From assembly GCA_000320605.2 (NCBI GenBank), contig KB445815.1:292970-356969 (forward strand): a stretch of 64,000 nt of DNA, read 5' to 3'. The first letter of the stretch is position 1; each line of letters begins with the position of its first letter. Below the pieces are notes generated by a model that saw only the letters and a list, made by a program, of their open reading frames with translations, ran no database searches and was not told the origin of the DNA. The stretch comes from Gelatoporia subvermispora B. Taxonomy: Eukaryota; Basidiomycota; Agaricomycetes; Polyporales; Gelatoporiaceae. Shown here piece after piece: positions 1-13,930 of this stretch. Both the position numbers and the translations under genes were made by a program.

Positions 1-170
1 GCGGAAGGCCAGGGGCAAGATCAACCCGATATGAACTCCTCGTGGAGCGGACTGAACGATAGATCTGGATGACTACCGGATGTCCGCACCGGGGGGCAGT
101 GCCACAGAACCTCAGGTCTGGGCATTTGCAAGCACCTTGAGAAGACGATTGGGCGCGATAATCCATGCAA

Positions 171-979
<809 letters not shown>

Positions 980-2800
980 TGTGAGCTGAAGCACACGACC
1001 GTCGATGTCAATGAATTGAGGATGAGGTAGACGAGACACGCGGCACAACTACAGACGAAGAGGACAAAGTCATTGGCGCCTAACTGGTTCGCTCTTGTCA
1101 CTGTCATTCTGCTATGAATTTACTAGCAGCGCCGCCTGGCATCTGATTTCCTAGTAGTACTGGGGTATAATAACTGAACGCCCGATGCCTCGGGCAGCTC
1201 CCGCTGCATCACCAACAGCTGTCACATCTGTCACACCACACCTGTACGGCGCAAACCCCAAGCATGATCTGTGCACGCCATCAGCACACACGCGATGAGC
1301 AGTCACAGAAATCAACAGGTCGAGTCTCAGCACAGCGACTTTACGGATGGCGTACCCGCGGCAGTGGGATGCGGTCGTTCTCGAAAGGGGGTGCGAGCAG
1401 CGGAAAAGCCAAAGAGAGCAAAGTACAGCGACCAATGGGGATCCACGTGGCAGGGTTCAATGGGCCAATGGGGACGGGGGCGGACACGTGAAAGCGGAAG
1501 CGCCGTGATCTCATTGGACACGCCAAGTGCAAATAGAGACAAATAGCAATCGTGCAGATCTACCGCAAAAAGTGGGTGAGGCCGATCACTGCAAAGACCC
1601 ACTGCAGATGCAGCGGGTATGTCTTTCCCAGTGAAAATGCGTTTCCAATACAGCAACTAGGAATCCTCTATTTCATTCTCTGTGTATCTTAGTCGCATGT
1701 GTCTAGACTCTCGAGTTGCTTCGGCATACGCTCATCGTTCTCCTGGGTGGCACGCAAAATGCATGCTCATTTACCTCTCGTCGCTAGTCCTCAAGTTATC
1801 TGAACTTAGTGCTCTCGGCGTAGTCCTCGACGTCATTCTGATCATTCGATTCGTTAGAATACCTAGTGCTACGAACTCACCTTCGCTCCCGACGAACACC
1901 CTAAGCTCATCAGCGAAGAGGACCGCTCTCCGCCATCACGCAGCTCGCCGGGAAATAATCACCATACACGATCATTGTCAGGCGTGCGCTGAGTTCGAGT
2001 AAGTATATTCTTGCTGCATCTCGAGACGCTTGCGTGCCATAATGCCACCCCTGGAACCTCAACCAGTTGGCGGCGCGATCCCCTCACAACATTTTGGCAG
2101 CACAATCTGTACCTCAATATATGACTTGAGCAAATCTGCTCCCCTCTGTTGGTCGTCGGAGCTCCGCAGAGTGGGAGTACAGAGTGTCCTTCCGCGTGCA
2201 CAGCCAAAGTACGTAGACTGGCAGGCAGGTACGTGAATCTTGATGATGGTACCTCTCCAGGTAAGTTCCTCCACTCAATCGAATCGGCCGCCATCTTTGC
2301 TGTAGAGTATCATGTTTGGCCCAGATCGATGTGATCCCGTTCGGCTTCATGACTTTGTTGTCGTTACGTACTTACCCCTACTTACCCTTGAAGCCTGTCG
2401 TGTGCTGTGCTGACCCCGAAAGCGGAGCTTCGTGGCATCGCATTGGTGATGGTGTGTAGTCGAGTCGGTGATGGATATGTGCACCATACACACCAGGTCC
2501 TAACAATTGCAACATAGGTGGTCATCGTTAAGCGCTTACCACCATCAGATTCAGGACGTCCTTGGTCTCTAACCGTCGTGCAAACAGGTCGCACATACTG
2601 CGGCTCGGTCCGCTTACATACGCTGCACTCTTTACTTCATTCTGACCAAGATAAATCTGCTTCATCTGTCGGAGGAGGGGAGGACAATCGAGATAAACAG
2701 GCACACTGATCAGCCGTGATTCGTCCTGACGTTGTGGGCCCAAAGTGAGTTACATGTATACAGCATTATGAACCCATGACGACAGTGCTCCGTAGGCGCA
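980..2800. other. Intergenic, no recognisable gene
   Basis: About 1.8 kb upstream of TAD2. Only short overlapping ORFs on both strands occur, none with a recognisable domain or a consistent exon chain. It presumably contains the TAD2 promoter. Confidence 0.5.
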
Positions 2801-3910
2801 ATGGATTCCAAGACCGCATTTACCGGTCCCATCGCAAGACTACCCACGGAATCACACGATGAAACCTTCGATGGTTATGGCAACCGGAGCTCAAGGCTTG
2901 TAGCCTCATGTACTGGACGTGGCTATTCCCGTCCAGGATAAGCCTTTTCAGAACGGTAGTGCTCAAAAGAAACAACATCAGGTCTTTTGTTCAACTCCTT
3001 ACCAAACTGTCTCATCTGGGACGCTACGAGCAGAATCTCGACGTGTATCTGACGTCCAACCATGGCTTGAAATGGGTCGCATCAATCGCTCCACGACTTG
3101 GAGCCGTTCGGGTTCTGAACATAACCTTTGCCAACGCTTGCGATAGGACATCCCCATGTACTCATGTATTCGTGGACATTGGCCCGGCTCGCTGGCCCTA
3201 TCACAGGAGATACTACATTGCAGGATACTACTACCTTTGCAGACCTTCTAACCATGTTTACCGGCATGTCTGCCCTGGAGCTGACTTCCAGCTTCACGTG
3301 CCTCTCTGATCAAGAGCGCAAGCTGGATGCTCTCAAAGCTGCTCTTGCTACGAGCAGGCTCAAGTACTACGCGTCTGGGGCCCCACGTGTGAAGCAATAT
3401 AGCACAATGTCTGCGTGTCCACCCGCAATCTTCTCTCGAATTTTTGGACCGTTTTGTTTTACATTCAGTGGAATGGCCCACTTTGAAGCTTATCTGTTGC
3501 AGCGCCAGTCAACCGCTGCGGGAATGTGAAATACACCTCGGAGGAATAGACGACGTCGATCTCGGAGAAATTGCGTTAGGTGAAACCTCTGCTGTCTCCG
3601 CGACTGAGATCCTGATAGTAGCTCAGACGCAGAGATGTGGACCATAGCATTTCGGTCACACAATACCCTTGAACACTTGTGCTTATGGGTTTTTTTCGAC
3701 TTGCTGTCGTGCATATCGACGTCACAGCCTTCACAACTGCAGGTCGTGCGCTTAGATATCGTGTGGTTCGAGTGGGTTCCTACGACGCCTGTGCAAACCC
3801 TCCTCGAATTGCTTCCTAATGCGGCTCGTTCTCCTCACTTGCATGACCTCACAGTCTCGGTAGCAGGAGTCGAACACGGATCCAGTGACTGGGAAAATAT
3901 GACTTGAGAG
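2801..3910 (+). pseudogene. Decayed F-box/LRR gene
   Basis: An ATG at 2801 opens with an F-box-like LPTESHDE. The reading frame then shifts, and the rest of the F-box (LKACSLMYWTWLFPSRISL) continues in the frame starting near 2885. It runs on to FVQLLTKLSHLGRYEQNLDV, which matches the linker of the intact F-box gene at 48238 (FVQLLSASPSIGKYVKTL). LRR-like pieces follow in other frames at about 3128-3420 and 3635-3907. At least three frame changes not explained by introns argue for a pseudogene. Up to about 4470 there may be more eroded sequence that I cannot place. Confidence 0.6.
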
Positions 3911-4738
3911 GCGCATGGATGGACGAACGTTCTGAGGTCCGGCGGTATTCTCAAGTGGGGTCGTAAGTCATCCTATGTTGACCCCCCCCCCCATAGTACG
4001 CATCTCACGAACGAAGATTTTTGGGAGATGCCGACCATATTTTTGGGGTGGGCGCACTGCCGGACACGACTAACCGTGACATTTGTATTGATGCCTGTTG
4101 TAGTCTACTTCAATCACCGCGCCCCAGTATGAAGCAGACATTAGCTCCTCTTCCGTGGAGGGTCTACAGATACCTTGTACGCGCGATCGGACTGAATCGA
4201 CGTGTGCTTGGCAGCGTCGGGGCGTTCTGGTGCTCTGGCAATGTTAGTACTGATTCAAGCTTCAAGGCTGTTGCCAAACAAGTGCCTTCCATCCCCTTCG
4301 TGCGGATCCGACTAGAGTCATGTGCACGCGCTCCTCGATAGCTTTTGTAGCTTGACCAGCCTTGACCGGGGCTATGGAATACGAGTTCATGCAGATGCAT
4401 GCCCGAAGACGCAGAAGGCACGTACAGATCATCCTACTAAGCGGATGCGTTATCGTACCTATCTGCAAGATTTCAAGGGGGGGAGAAATGTTTGAGCAGC
4501 CGTTGAGAATGGGTGGATCAAACCGGATGCCGGGTCTATGAATGCCCTGAATGATCTGGGCCAGTAACGCGGGGGCCCACGGGGGCGGGGCTAGGTCCCT
4601 GAAAGGAAAATGCCGACGTGGGGAAGTCGTTTACCCCGCGCTTGATGACGTTCTTGCGGTCCGGCGGAGCGCCGTGCTTTAAGTAAACCTCATCGCAGCT
4701 CCAGTCGTTCCCACCCTTTTCTCTTCTCATCATCCACT

Positions 4739-7035
4739 ATGTCCAGTGCGACGGACTCGTACTACATCGGCGTCGACGTCGGCACCGGCTCTGTTCGCGC
4801 CGCCCTTGTCAGTTCATCGGGCGATATCTTGGCCTCATCGACCACGAATACCACCACCTGGCGTGACTCAAACGATCATCGCATCTTTGAACAATCCACA
4901 ACGGAGATCTGGGCAGGCATCTGCAAGTCTGTGCGCGAGACACTTGCTGAGGCAGGCGTCGCGCCAGAGAAGGTCAAGGGCGTCGGATTTGACGCGACAT
5001 GCTCACTCGCGGTCACCGATATGCAGGGGCAGCCTGTCACTGTCACCAAGGGCGACACGCTCGGAGATATTGGGGAGAGGAACATCATCCTATGGGCAGA
5101 CCATCGCGCTGAAGAGGAGGCGCTGCTGATCAACAGTACCGGCTCTGTCGTCCTTGAGTATGTCGGCGGTACCATGAGCGTGCGTGTTTCTTCTGTCTTG
5201 ATATCGCTCGGATCTTGTCCGTGCCTCTACGCGTGGGTGATATCGCATGGCGGATCGACCCGATCGATGCCTAGTTGGTGCCGATGAAGGACCATCACGC
5301 CGTGCGCGACCACTATCGCCTCAGCACGTCTCAGAGCGGGCCTGACGAAAGCACACCTTTCATCCTGTGCTGGGGCTGGCAAAAGTGTTGTGCATGTTCT
5401 TACAATGGTGTCAGTATCTGCGCATACCTCCCATATGCGATGACTGCGCCAAAGTTCCAAGGGCTCTTCGATATGTGCCCGTTACGAGTCGACCAGGAAG
5501 GCTGATTATCATACCATTAGCTGGAGATGGAGATCCCGAAAACGCTATGGTTGAAGAACCACATGTCTCCTGAACGCTTCTCGCGGTGTCAGTTCTTCGA
5601 TCTGCCCGATTTCCTCACTTACCGCGCAACCGGGCACTCCAAGCGCTCTGTCTGCTCGCTCACTTGCAAGTGCTCCTTCGTCCCTGGCTCCGGCTGGCAG
5701 GCGGAATTCTTCTCCAAGATCGGGCTGGAGGAGTTCGTCCAGAATGACTATGTACAGATTGGAAAACGGGGAGAGGTCCTCACGGCCGGTCTTCCAATCG
5801 GCAAAGGACTGTCGAAAGGCGCCGCCGAGGAGCTGGGCCTGCTCGAGGGTACGCCCGTTGGAAGTGCGGTTATCGATGCGTATGCGGGCTGGCTCGGTAC
5901 CGTCGCGGCACGCTACAAGGAAAACGGCAAGCTTCTGGATGATGTACCTTCTCTTGATGAGTCCAGACATAGACTCGCTGCCGTCGCCGGCACAAGTACG
6001 TGTCACATCATCCAAAGCCCCAAGTCTGTGTTCGTGCCAGGTGTATGGGGTCCGTACAAGGTTGGTACCATTGTCTATATACTACGCGTCCGCGTTGAAC
6101 ATTTCCCTCCTAGGACGCTGTATTTCCAGACTGGTGGATGAATGAGGGCGGCCAATCATCGACAGGCCAGGTACATGACCTCTCTTAACTGTTTTGACTT
6201 GAACTATTTTGCTCATCGATGAGCCTTAGTTGATCGACTTCATGATCACGACGCATCCAGCATATGGCCAGCTCAAGCAGGTCGCTGAGAAGCGAGGTGT
6301 CTCCATCCACGAAGGTGTGCACGTTCCCATTATGACTGGCGTAACTCCCTGATGCTGTGGCTAGTCCTGCATGACGAGCTGGAGCGCCTGAAATCGGAGC
6401 GCAAGGCTGACAGTTGGACGGAGCTCTTGAAGGACATGCATTTTTACCCCGACTTGCACGGTAAGCGCGCCTTGATGTTGTCGTGAGGGTGGTGCTCATA
6501 AAACGCAGGCAACCGTTCACCTATCGCTGATCCCCGCATGCGTGGGTCCATTATGGGCCTGACCCTCGACGCGGGCATGTCTGACCTCGCACTCAAGTTC
6601 GCGCTCACTCTCGAGGCAATCGCTCTGCAGACACGTCACATCGTCGACACCATGAACACCGCGGGCCACTCCGTGCGCGCGTTGCACCTCTCCGGCGGGC
6701 AGGCGAAGAACCAGCCGCTGATGCAGCTGCTCGCCAACACGTGCGGTATGCCCGTTGTCCTTCCTGCCAGCTCTGGCGAAGCGGTTGTTCTCGGGGCTGC
6801 GATGCTCGGTCGCTTCGCACACGAGGCGCAGGAGTCGCACGGCCTGGACAGGGATAAGCAGGGCGAGGCTCTGTGGCATATCATGGTGGAAATGACTCCA
6901 CCAGGTACACTCGTACCCCCCAAGGCGGCCGAGAAGGAAAAGAGGCTGTTGGAAGCGAAATACAAGATCTTCCGGGAAAGTATCGATATTCAGCTGCGAT
7001 GGAGAAAGCAGATGGACGAGGCTGCTCGGGCTTGA
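4739..7035 (+). CDS. FGGY-family carbohydrate kinase, D-ribulokinase type (YDR109C-like)
   Basis: Predicted to phosphorylate a ketopentose such as D-ribulose with ATP in the cytosol. Six exons fit: 4739-5179, 5521-6060, 6114-6170, 6230-6314, 6365-6460 and 6509-7035, 581 codons plus stop, the usual length for this clade. The N-terminal FGGY fold starts with YYIGVDVGTGSVRAALV (phosphate-binding DxGT). WADHRAEEEA and the mid-protein GVWGPYKDAVFPDWWMNEGG segment follow. The C-terminal lobe has HLSGGQAKNQPLMQLLA and the SSGEAVVLGAAMLG nucleotide-binding stretch. The first intron (341 nt) is long for this window. The physiological substrate is inferred from the clade. Confidence 0.92.
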
Positions 7036-7640
7036 TGAAACGAAGTTACTATGTTGTCATTTGTACTGTTGCATGGACTCAGAAGATAGACACCTAGATT
7101 GTTTATAGGACGCTCGAGGTTATTCAGGGTGCATGAACTTGCCCTTAATGAATGATCACACTCGGCGAAAGCTCGCGGATACCGTTCGGGCGACCACAAC
7201 CGTAGAGAGTATCCTTCAGCAACCACCAGCTTCCCTTTCCCTAACGTAGTGTTGCGACTGTCTAGATGGTGTTTGGTTGAGGTCGAATTAATCCTCAATC
7301 TGTTCTACTTCGAGAATCGAGGCTGACCGACACCGCGGTTGCTCTGCATAACCGCTCGCTGACTATGCGCTATACTGATTTCTGGTTGAACAGCCGAGGA
7401 GTCCCATGAGCTCTAGAGGCCTACGGCTTACGGCTTGAGGTGTGTGTCAGAATTCTAAGTCAGGTGCAGCTGTGTTTTCAATACAATCCGGTAATGCAAG
7501 TCCGAGACGACGATATCTTCAGCGATGTACTAAGATCTCCGACAGTTTAGCAATGCATTTCAGTATTGCGATCAGTCCGCTCCGGGGTTCTAAGTCACCA
7601 AAATGCCTCAAACAGGTTATGTGTTAATGATTTTCGTAAA
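7036..7640. repeat. Diverged direct repeat of 14960-15590 (3' flank of the S-gene unit)
   Basis: Non-coding stretch downstream of S1. It aligns base by base, with gaps, to about 14960-15590. Shared blocks include AGAAGATAGACAC, GGCGAAAGCTCG, GAGGCTGAC and CGACAGTT. The repeat therefore covers the 3' flank plus the S gene and shows that S1 and S3 arose by copying of a unit of about 1.3-1.5 kb. Confidence 0.7.
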
Positions 7641-7681
7641 TGGTACGACGCTTAACAACAGCAGCGTACAACAGGACGTCA

Positions 7682-8365
7682 TTAATAGCCATCGTACCAA
7701 AAGCCTGTAAGTCAGACTTGAGCATCTTCATGTCTCATTTCATTCCAATAACTCACCTAAGGAACGCAATTTCTGGAAAGACTTTCCTAGTACAGCAAAC
7801 GCCAACTTCTTCCGGAGATTATCCTGCTCAGCGAGGACAGCTACGTTTTCCGACACTCTCCATTGAGGTTTGAGCGGAATGTTGGGACAAGCCGTTGCTA
7901 CAACTAGAAGAAGGATGCTGGAGGCGAGTTTGACATCGTTCAGTACCTCCTCGTAGGAAGGCCAAGGGCCTTTGCAGGCCTCGAAGAGGTGTACAATGAG
8001 TTCATCGTAAATCTCATGTTCCTCGAAAGGCATCAGCTTCCAAATCGTATACTCCAGGTTGCCTGCGTGGATCTTAGGCGGAATCCAGGTTGTGACGGAA
8101 ACGTCGCTAGAGTCAGATTCGGAATTCTCAGAGTCTTCCTCAAAGTCTTCTGCGGCGCCCCCTTCATGATCATCTTCAGAGCCTTCTTCGTAATCCTCGT
8201 TAGAGCCCTCTCCAGAGCCGTCCTCATGGTCTTCCTCAAAATCCCCCTCAACATCTACCGTACTGTACCAGCGCATACGCTCGTCAGAACCCCTGAATGA
8301 AGCTAGAGACTTCACGTACTCCTTGCGCTTATGTAAAGGTCGCGGGACGGAGGCGTCTGATTCAT
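7682..8365 (-). CDS. S1: small acidic protein homologous to the N-terminal domain of L1/L2
   Basis: Function unknown. Three exons fit: 8365-8316, 8262-7757 and 7704-7682, giving 192 codons plus stop. After a short start exon comes a Glu/Asp/Ser-rich stretch (residues about 20-75), then a globular core of about 115 residues opening with TTWIPPKIHAG. The last exon is only 23 nt and encodes FWYDGY. The core aligns with L1 residues 1-120: WIPPKI with WEPPQL, PSYEEVLNDVKLASSILL with PSFEQIAPDMRCAAALL, KLRSL with RLKSF, then FWY. The phase-1 intron before FWY is in the same place. No signal peptide or membrane segment is visible. It is head to head with L1. Confidence 0.7.
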
Positions 8366-9586
8366 TCTGACGAGTATTTTGTAAGACACACTCCAGATCA
8401 TTGGAAAACCTGTCTCCAGAGGATTACGATCAGTTCATGCGTTCCATGTAGAAGGGTACAAGCACACGAACAGCCTATCGTCCACCGCCGGAGGTGACAA
8501 ATTGGAGACACTGGTCGTTGAATGATTGAAACTGGCCATTCCCAAGGACATCGTCGGTTGATATGGGTTGCGAGACGGCTCCGATATTGCCAACGGTCAC
8601 TACCTAGTGCGAGACACGAAAAACTTGGGAAACAGGAGAGCCTAGCTATGACGAGGCGGGTGGTGGTTCATGTTGCACACGTTCGCAGACGGCCCATTTA
8701 TACCTGGGCCACACCGGGCCGTGCGCGACGCGCGCGAGCCAGATCAACGCCGAACGTCGCCAATACACCACAGGCCACCTATCACGTGGATAGGATAGGA
8801 TAGGATGGGAAACCGGCACGGTCCCACGCGTGGCACCGACCACTGGTTCGTGCAAACCTCCGCCGCATCGGTAGCACTATTGCGTGAGTGGTCTTTCGAT
8901 GTGGCATCATTTATGGCCAAAATAGCATGAGGATGCAGACGGATGATTGATCCAATTGTCGTACAGTACGACGAACCGGCGCGCGGCACTGGCAAATCTC
9001 CGCAGCCTTGTGGCAGGTCCTGGTCATCTGTGTCACTGTTTCGGTATCCGAGGGATTTCCCCGTGAGCAAACCATGCTCGCGCTCAGAGCTTGCTGCATC
9101 TCGTTCTCAGCCTTGGGTTAGACTCGCGAGATCCGTCTCATTGGAGGTGACTTTGAGCTACAGCTGACCGGCCACTACCGGCTCTGATGGACTTGGACAT
9201 CCACCACTTGAATTGCGACTCATTATATGTCGCGCTTCGTGAGTTGCGGACGATTTTCGCAATAATACATGCGTAAGTAGTTACCACGGTCAGGATCAAG
9301 AGAACTACCCTCCGTTATTCTTTTGTTTAGACAATCACAGGATCGATGCTGTGGCAAGACATGGCCACCGCCGGGATCGAGGAAATCATCCGCCATTGTT
9401 GTTGTTCTCGAGGAATTCGTCCGCCATTGTTGTTCTTCGGGGGTGCGTGCTGCGTGGCCCATGTGATAAAAGCTCCGAAGATTATGATATAAAAGACCAG
9501 CTACGTCTCCGGGACAGGATACGTACTTGCCTCGAGCCCCTCTCTCTCATCACTGTCCTTCCATCACCACAACCGCTTTATTCTGC
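8366..9586. promoter_or_regulatory. Divergent S1/L1 intergenic region
   Basis: Between the start codons of S1 (minus) and L1 (plus). A TATA-like TATAAAAG lies at 9488-9495, about 92 nt before the L1 ATG. TCCGCCATTGTT occurs twice, at 9389-9400 and 9420-9431, and once upstream of L2 at 20636-20647. For S1, a TATA-like motif on the minus strand lies near 8697-8705. A short GGATA tandem sits near 8795-8815. Promoter function is inferred. Confidence 0.45.
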
Positions 9587-12500
9587 ATGACGTCGTCTTG
9601 GGAGCCGCCTCAGCTCAAGGCCTTGCACGAGCTAGAGGTTGATCAAAGTGTGGAATCAGGCACGAATATCGCCGAATCGTTTGGTTTGCACGTAGAGAAT
9701 AGCGTTGGGGAACGACCATCCTTTGAGCAGATAGCCCCCGACATGAGATGTGCCGCGGCATTGCTCAGATCCGTCTTGGGAACTGACCGGGTGAATCCAG
9801 AGTATCAATCAGTCCCGAATCTGGTTGTACTACTCACAGAGTACAACGAACTCTTAGAAGAGTTAAAAAGTGGCTGGGAACGAGGTGACTTCACGAGACT
9901 GAAGTCGTTTGGTGCGTCTGAGCTGTTTCGGTATTTGTCTTCAATTGATCAGGACGGTACACCGCAGCTTTCTGGTACATACGCTCTGTACCTGACCATA
10001 GGTTAGGGACGGTCATGAATACAGAATATCAAAGTGAGTGCCTCTCGAATATCAGCTAACGTTTCATGGTTAATTTTGCCATAGGAAGAGGTACAATATC
10101 ATATTCAGGTAGACGGCTTCTATGCACAGACTGACACCCATTCCTCATAGCTTTAGCTACGGCGTGGCAATCCCCATACGCCGGTGTTTGGCATAAGCTA
10201 TTGTACAATAGCATCGACTACGAATTCAAGCGCGGAAGAAGGCGTGCCGGCGGAAACCACATGTGCTTAGTACAAGGCAGCGGGAGCGGGAAATCTCGTA
10301 CGGCCAATGAACTCGCTCATGTGGTATTCATGATACCATTTAACCTACGTCTCTCGGGTAACCAGCGTATGCCCTTTTCCCCTGAAAGTATATACTATCC
10401 GGCCGTTAACACCAGCCTAGATATGTGGTCATATCCTGATCCAGACGAAGAAATCAGAGACCACTTCCTGAGCGCGGCGTGGCTTTCAGGTGTGGAACAG
10501 CAGCTGTTCCTATCGACCTTCTTCTGCGATACGCTCGATTACATAGCAGAGCTTATCGACCGTGCCAACCAGGACGCAAAGAGCTATGAAGATTTGGCAA
10601 AGTTCTGGAGCGATTTACTAGATGACAGTCGTGACAGTATTTATCACGAGATTGCACAGAGACACAAGGCCCATTGGCAGGTAATTTAATCTATCCATGC
10701 GCTTTGACCTATGTGATCTGTCGCTGATCATCGCAATGTAGCGTGTTGCAATGCAACATTTTTCAATACAAACCTTGCAGGACGCAGCGAACATCCCGCA
10801 GAAGAAGCAAGACCTGCGATCAAATGTAAGAGCCGCGTTGAGGCACCTTCTACAGGCCGTTGATTGCTCAGTCCCCGAGTCGGAGAGGCATCGTCGGACG
10901 GGGTGCATCAAAGTTATCTGCTCATTTGACGAAGCGGATGCTTTAGCCCTGGCGAAGGTGCCGGATAATGCGCAAGAGGGAAATTTGTATGATGTGCTTT
11001 GCACTTCACTGGACGTCTTTCGTGGTCTGCCTATCTTCTTCATGTTCCTCTCCACTAATTCGCAAATTGCACTCCTCGCACCTCCGAGGAGCAGGATGAA
11101 GTCAATCCATGCAAGATCCCACTTCTCGTCACTCGTCGCGCCATTCACGGAGACTGCCTTTGACTGTTCTCCGGTCTTTCCCTTGAAGCGCACCGGTAAT
11201 TTGTTGCAAGATATTACCAGCGTTGAGTTCATGGCCCATTTCGGTCGACCTTTGTACGTGCTCTTTCGCTCGACTTCGGTTGTCGATATTAAAACATAAC
11301 CCAGGTGGCACTCGCTTTTAGTCGCAACAAAATCCGAGCTAGAAGAGGTCCAGAAACCTCCTCCGAATCCTATGAAGGAAAAACTGAGAGGCCAAACGGG
11401 GAAGTCGAAGGAGGCAAGGACTCGTATCGCAAACACTGCCGATAGTCCCGGACCATCTGCGCTCAATTCAGTTCTGGCAGCTGAGATTGTGACGTTAGCA
11501 CGAACGAAGCTCCTCTCTTGCGATGTGTTGCCTCAGATCGACAACCTTGATGATGTCGAGCAATTCTACACCCCTCTACGCAAGAGAGTCCTGGCGGACG
11601 TGCGGGTATCTCTCAATTACGAGCCATCACGCGAAAAGACCTACGACGAACTCGCAGATATGGTCGCAAGTCATATGAGAACGGTCTACTCAGTCCCTCA
11701 GCACCGGGAATATATGCGATCTGGATACTCCTCCGAGCCCATCTTGGCGGAAGCTGCCGCACGGGAACTCAACGTTCTCAGAACTTCTGGTATCTATGGT
11801 GCTACCACCCTACCTCAGATCGTGGCACAGGCAATGGAAGACGACCTCTGTAGCGTCGGGGAAAGGGGAGAGGTTGTCGGGAGAACACTGCTCACGCTTG
11901 CTTATGACCGAGCGGTGGAAAGCGAATCTCAATTGTCAAACGGCCCCGTGAACTATAGCGCTGGGTGCTCACTCGTCACATTTATCAAGGAATTGTTTCC
12001 AGAGAATTACGCCCAGAAGGTCCTCGCAAGTTTTCCTGACAACGCGGCGACGAAACAGCCCATGAGCAAAGCGTTCGAGAATGCCCACGTGCGTTTCACT
12101 CACTTCGCGCGACTGGGCGACGATGGCGGCATTACCCCGCAAGCGCTATTAGCTGCGTTCCTCCGAGGTCACGCACAGCTGGGTCATCCAACACAGGAGA
12201 AAATTGACGTCGTGATCCCTGTCGCCCTGGACAAGAACAACATCTGTGTGGAGAAGATGACTGTCTTGATGATCTCAATCAAGCGACGTGCTATGGAGGG
12301 AAGCAAGGCGGAGTACGAAATATGCGCTGATGCACTAGGTGTCTTCCTTGATTCTTTCGCCACACCTCTCAAGGACCATCCATACATTGCTCTGGTCATG
12401 GAGTTGGGTGTCCAAGGCCGTTCCCGCTACACCATCGGACAGAGACATATTCAGCGCCCGGCGGCTGGTAGTGTCGAAGGCGGACTCGATGGATTTGCGA

Positions 12501-13564
12501 AACCGGCAGGAGCTGCCTCCAAGACCATGACACCGAAGTCACCGTTCAGGATGGCCCTGGGAGAATTCGGACAACGTCGTGCTGATCTGCGCAGCCAAGA
12601 TCAACCATTAAAGTACCATCCACGCTACAATATCTACGCCTACGGCTGCTCTCCTGACATCTACAGAGTGATCAACGAAGACGAGCGAGGTCTCTACCGT
12701 AAGCTCCTTGCGGATCGCGACCTCTTCGCCGAACATCCCCGCAAGAGACTGCCTGGAAGCATCAGGGCAATGCTTCGGCAGAAGCCGATCTTATACACGA
12801 GCCTCGATTCGTTTAACTGGATCGATCTTATCCCCGAGACGGCGAAAGCTATGAAACTCGACAATTTGAAAGAAGACAGAGCGTATGGTCCAGATAAAAT
12901 CTTCGCTGGAGAGGCCACAAACATATGCGACGCTTTGACGGAAGACCACTTCTTCGGCTTCGCCTCTGACTTCGATGAGGAAGCTTCAAAAGACGACCGC
13001 CATTCTGGAGGCAAGACGACAGCTGGTACCCATCGTAGCGACCAACCGCAGCATAGTGCGAGATTGGACATGCCGTATTTCGAACGCTACGACACCGAGC
13101 CCGAAGGAGAAGATGAAACCGCCAGTGAAAGTGAAGATTACGAAGACGTGTTCGCAGCAGAGGATCTGCGGATGGGGGAAGAATTGGCCAAGCGACGTGA
13201 GAAAGTCTCAACCGCGTTGCAGGCTGGTCAATCGGAGGCCAATAGCTCGAGCATTGAAACATCGAAGGCGGACACCTCGAAGGCGAAGGCAAGCACGTCA
13301 AAGGCAAAGACGGGCACCTCGAAGACTGGCACCTCGAAGACTGGCGAATCGAGAGGCGACAAACCGAGAGGCGGTAAGACGCGGGGTGGCATATTGAAAG
13401 CCGGGACTTCGAAGGATGTCACGCTGAGTAGCGTTAAGGAAAGTGGTGTGGAGAAGCAGGATGATGGTGGTGTAGAGCAGCACTTGGTCGAGAAGAGACG
13501 GAAGGCGGAACAAGCGAAGAGCACGAGCGAGAGGGCGCCAAGCAAGGGCAATAAGCAGCGCTAA
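9587..13564 (+). CDS. L1: large P-loop NTPase protein of an uncharacterised mushroom family
   Basis: Six exons fit: 9587-9911, 9968-10033, 10085-10090 (6 nt), 10151-10680, 10742-11253 and 11305-13564, giving 1232 codons plus stop. Domains in order: the S-like N-terminal domain (about 1-120); a P-loop NTPase with Walker A GSGSGKS (about 175-181), a Walker B-like ICSFDEAD (about D372/E373) and the sensor-like FLSTNS; a family-specific block (YSVPQHREYMRSGYSSEP); and KIDVVIPV followed by ISIKRR (about 781-806). The last pair resembles motifs II and III of PD-(D/E)xK nucleases. Then come HPRYNIYAYGCS and a Lys/Ser/Thr-rich tail with TSK repeats. The layout recalls Crinkler/RHS-type (CR) NTPase-nuclease proteins, but that is inference. 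L2 has the same exon plan. Confidence 0.85.
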
Positions 13565-13930
13565 AGCTAAAGGGCGAGGCTGAGGAGTTCAATACGTCCA
13601 AGTGAGATCTTCAATCAATGATCATGTATCTGGCTTGGAATCCATATATTTGGATCGTCTGCCCGCACTCGTGTTCAAGCAGCTGCATCTCAAGCAGCAG
13701 CACCAGTCCATGTACATACCGACAAAGTCTCATCTGCAGGAGCCCGCCGGCTCAAAGCTTGAGGTCGCGTGAATTTCAAACAGTCTGGAAGATCTTGCAG
13801 CACGCGTGTGAATGTAACATGGCCGGGCATGTGCATATGCAATGCAATGCATACAAGGTTTTGTAGGGTAAAGCACAAGGAGAGACAAAGCGGAAGGAAG
13901 ATAGGAAAACAGACACCAGGCATCCGATCT
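13565..13930. other. L1 3' flank, no gene
   Basis: Non-coding. It aligns with 24717-25063 downstream of L2, including the shared block AAAGCACAAGGAGAGACAAA. In copy 2 this is the gap between two convergent genes. Confidence 0.6.

Noticed and set aside
4021..4470. Possible extra gene of 106 codons
   Set aside because: No domain and no exon partner; adjoins the eroded F-box sequence and is probably part of that decay.
8795..8815. GGATA tandem repeat as a telomere-like or CRISPR-like array
   Set aside because: Only about four units with no spacers; a minor microsatellite.
10618..11466. 282-codon minus-strand ORF
   Set aside because: Fully antisense to L1 exons 4-6, whose frame is conserved in L2; no domain of its own.
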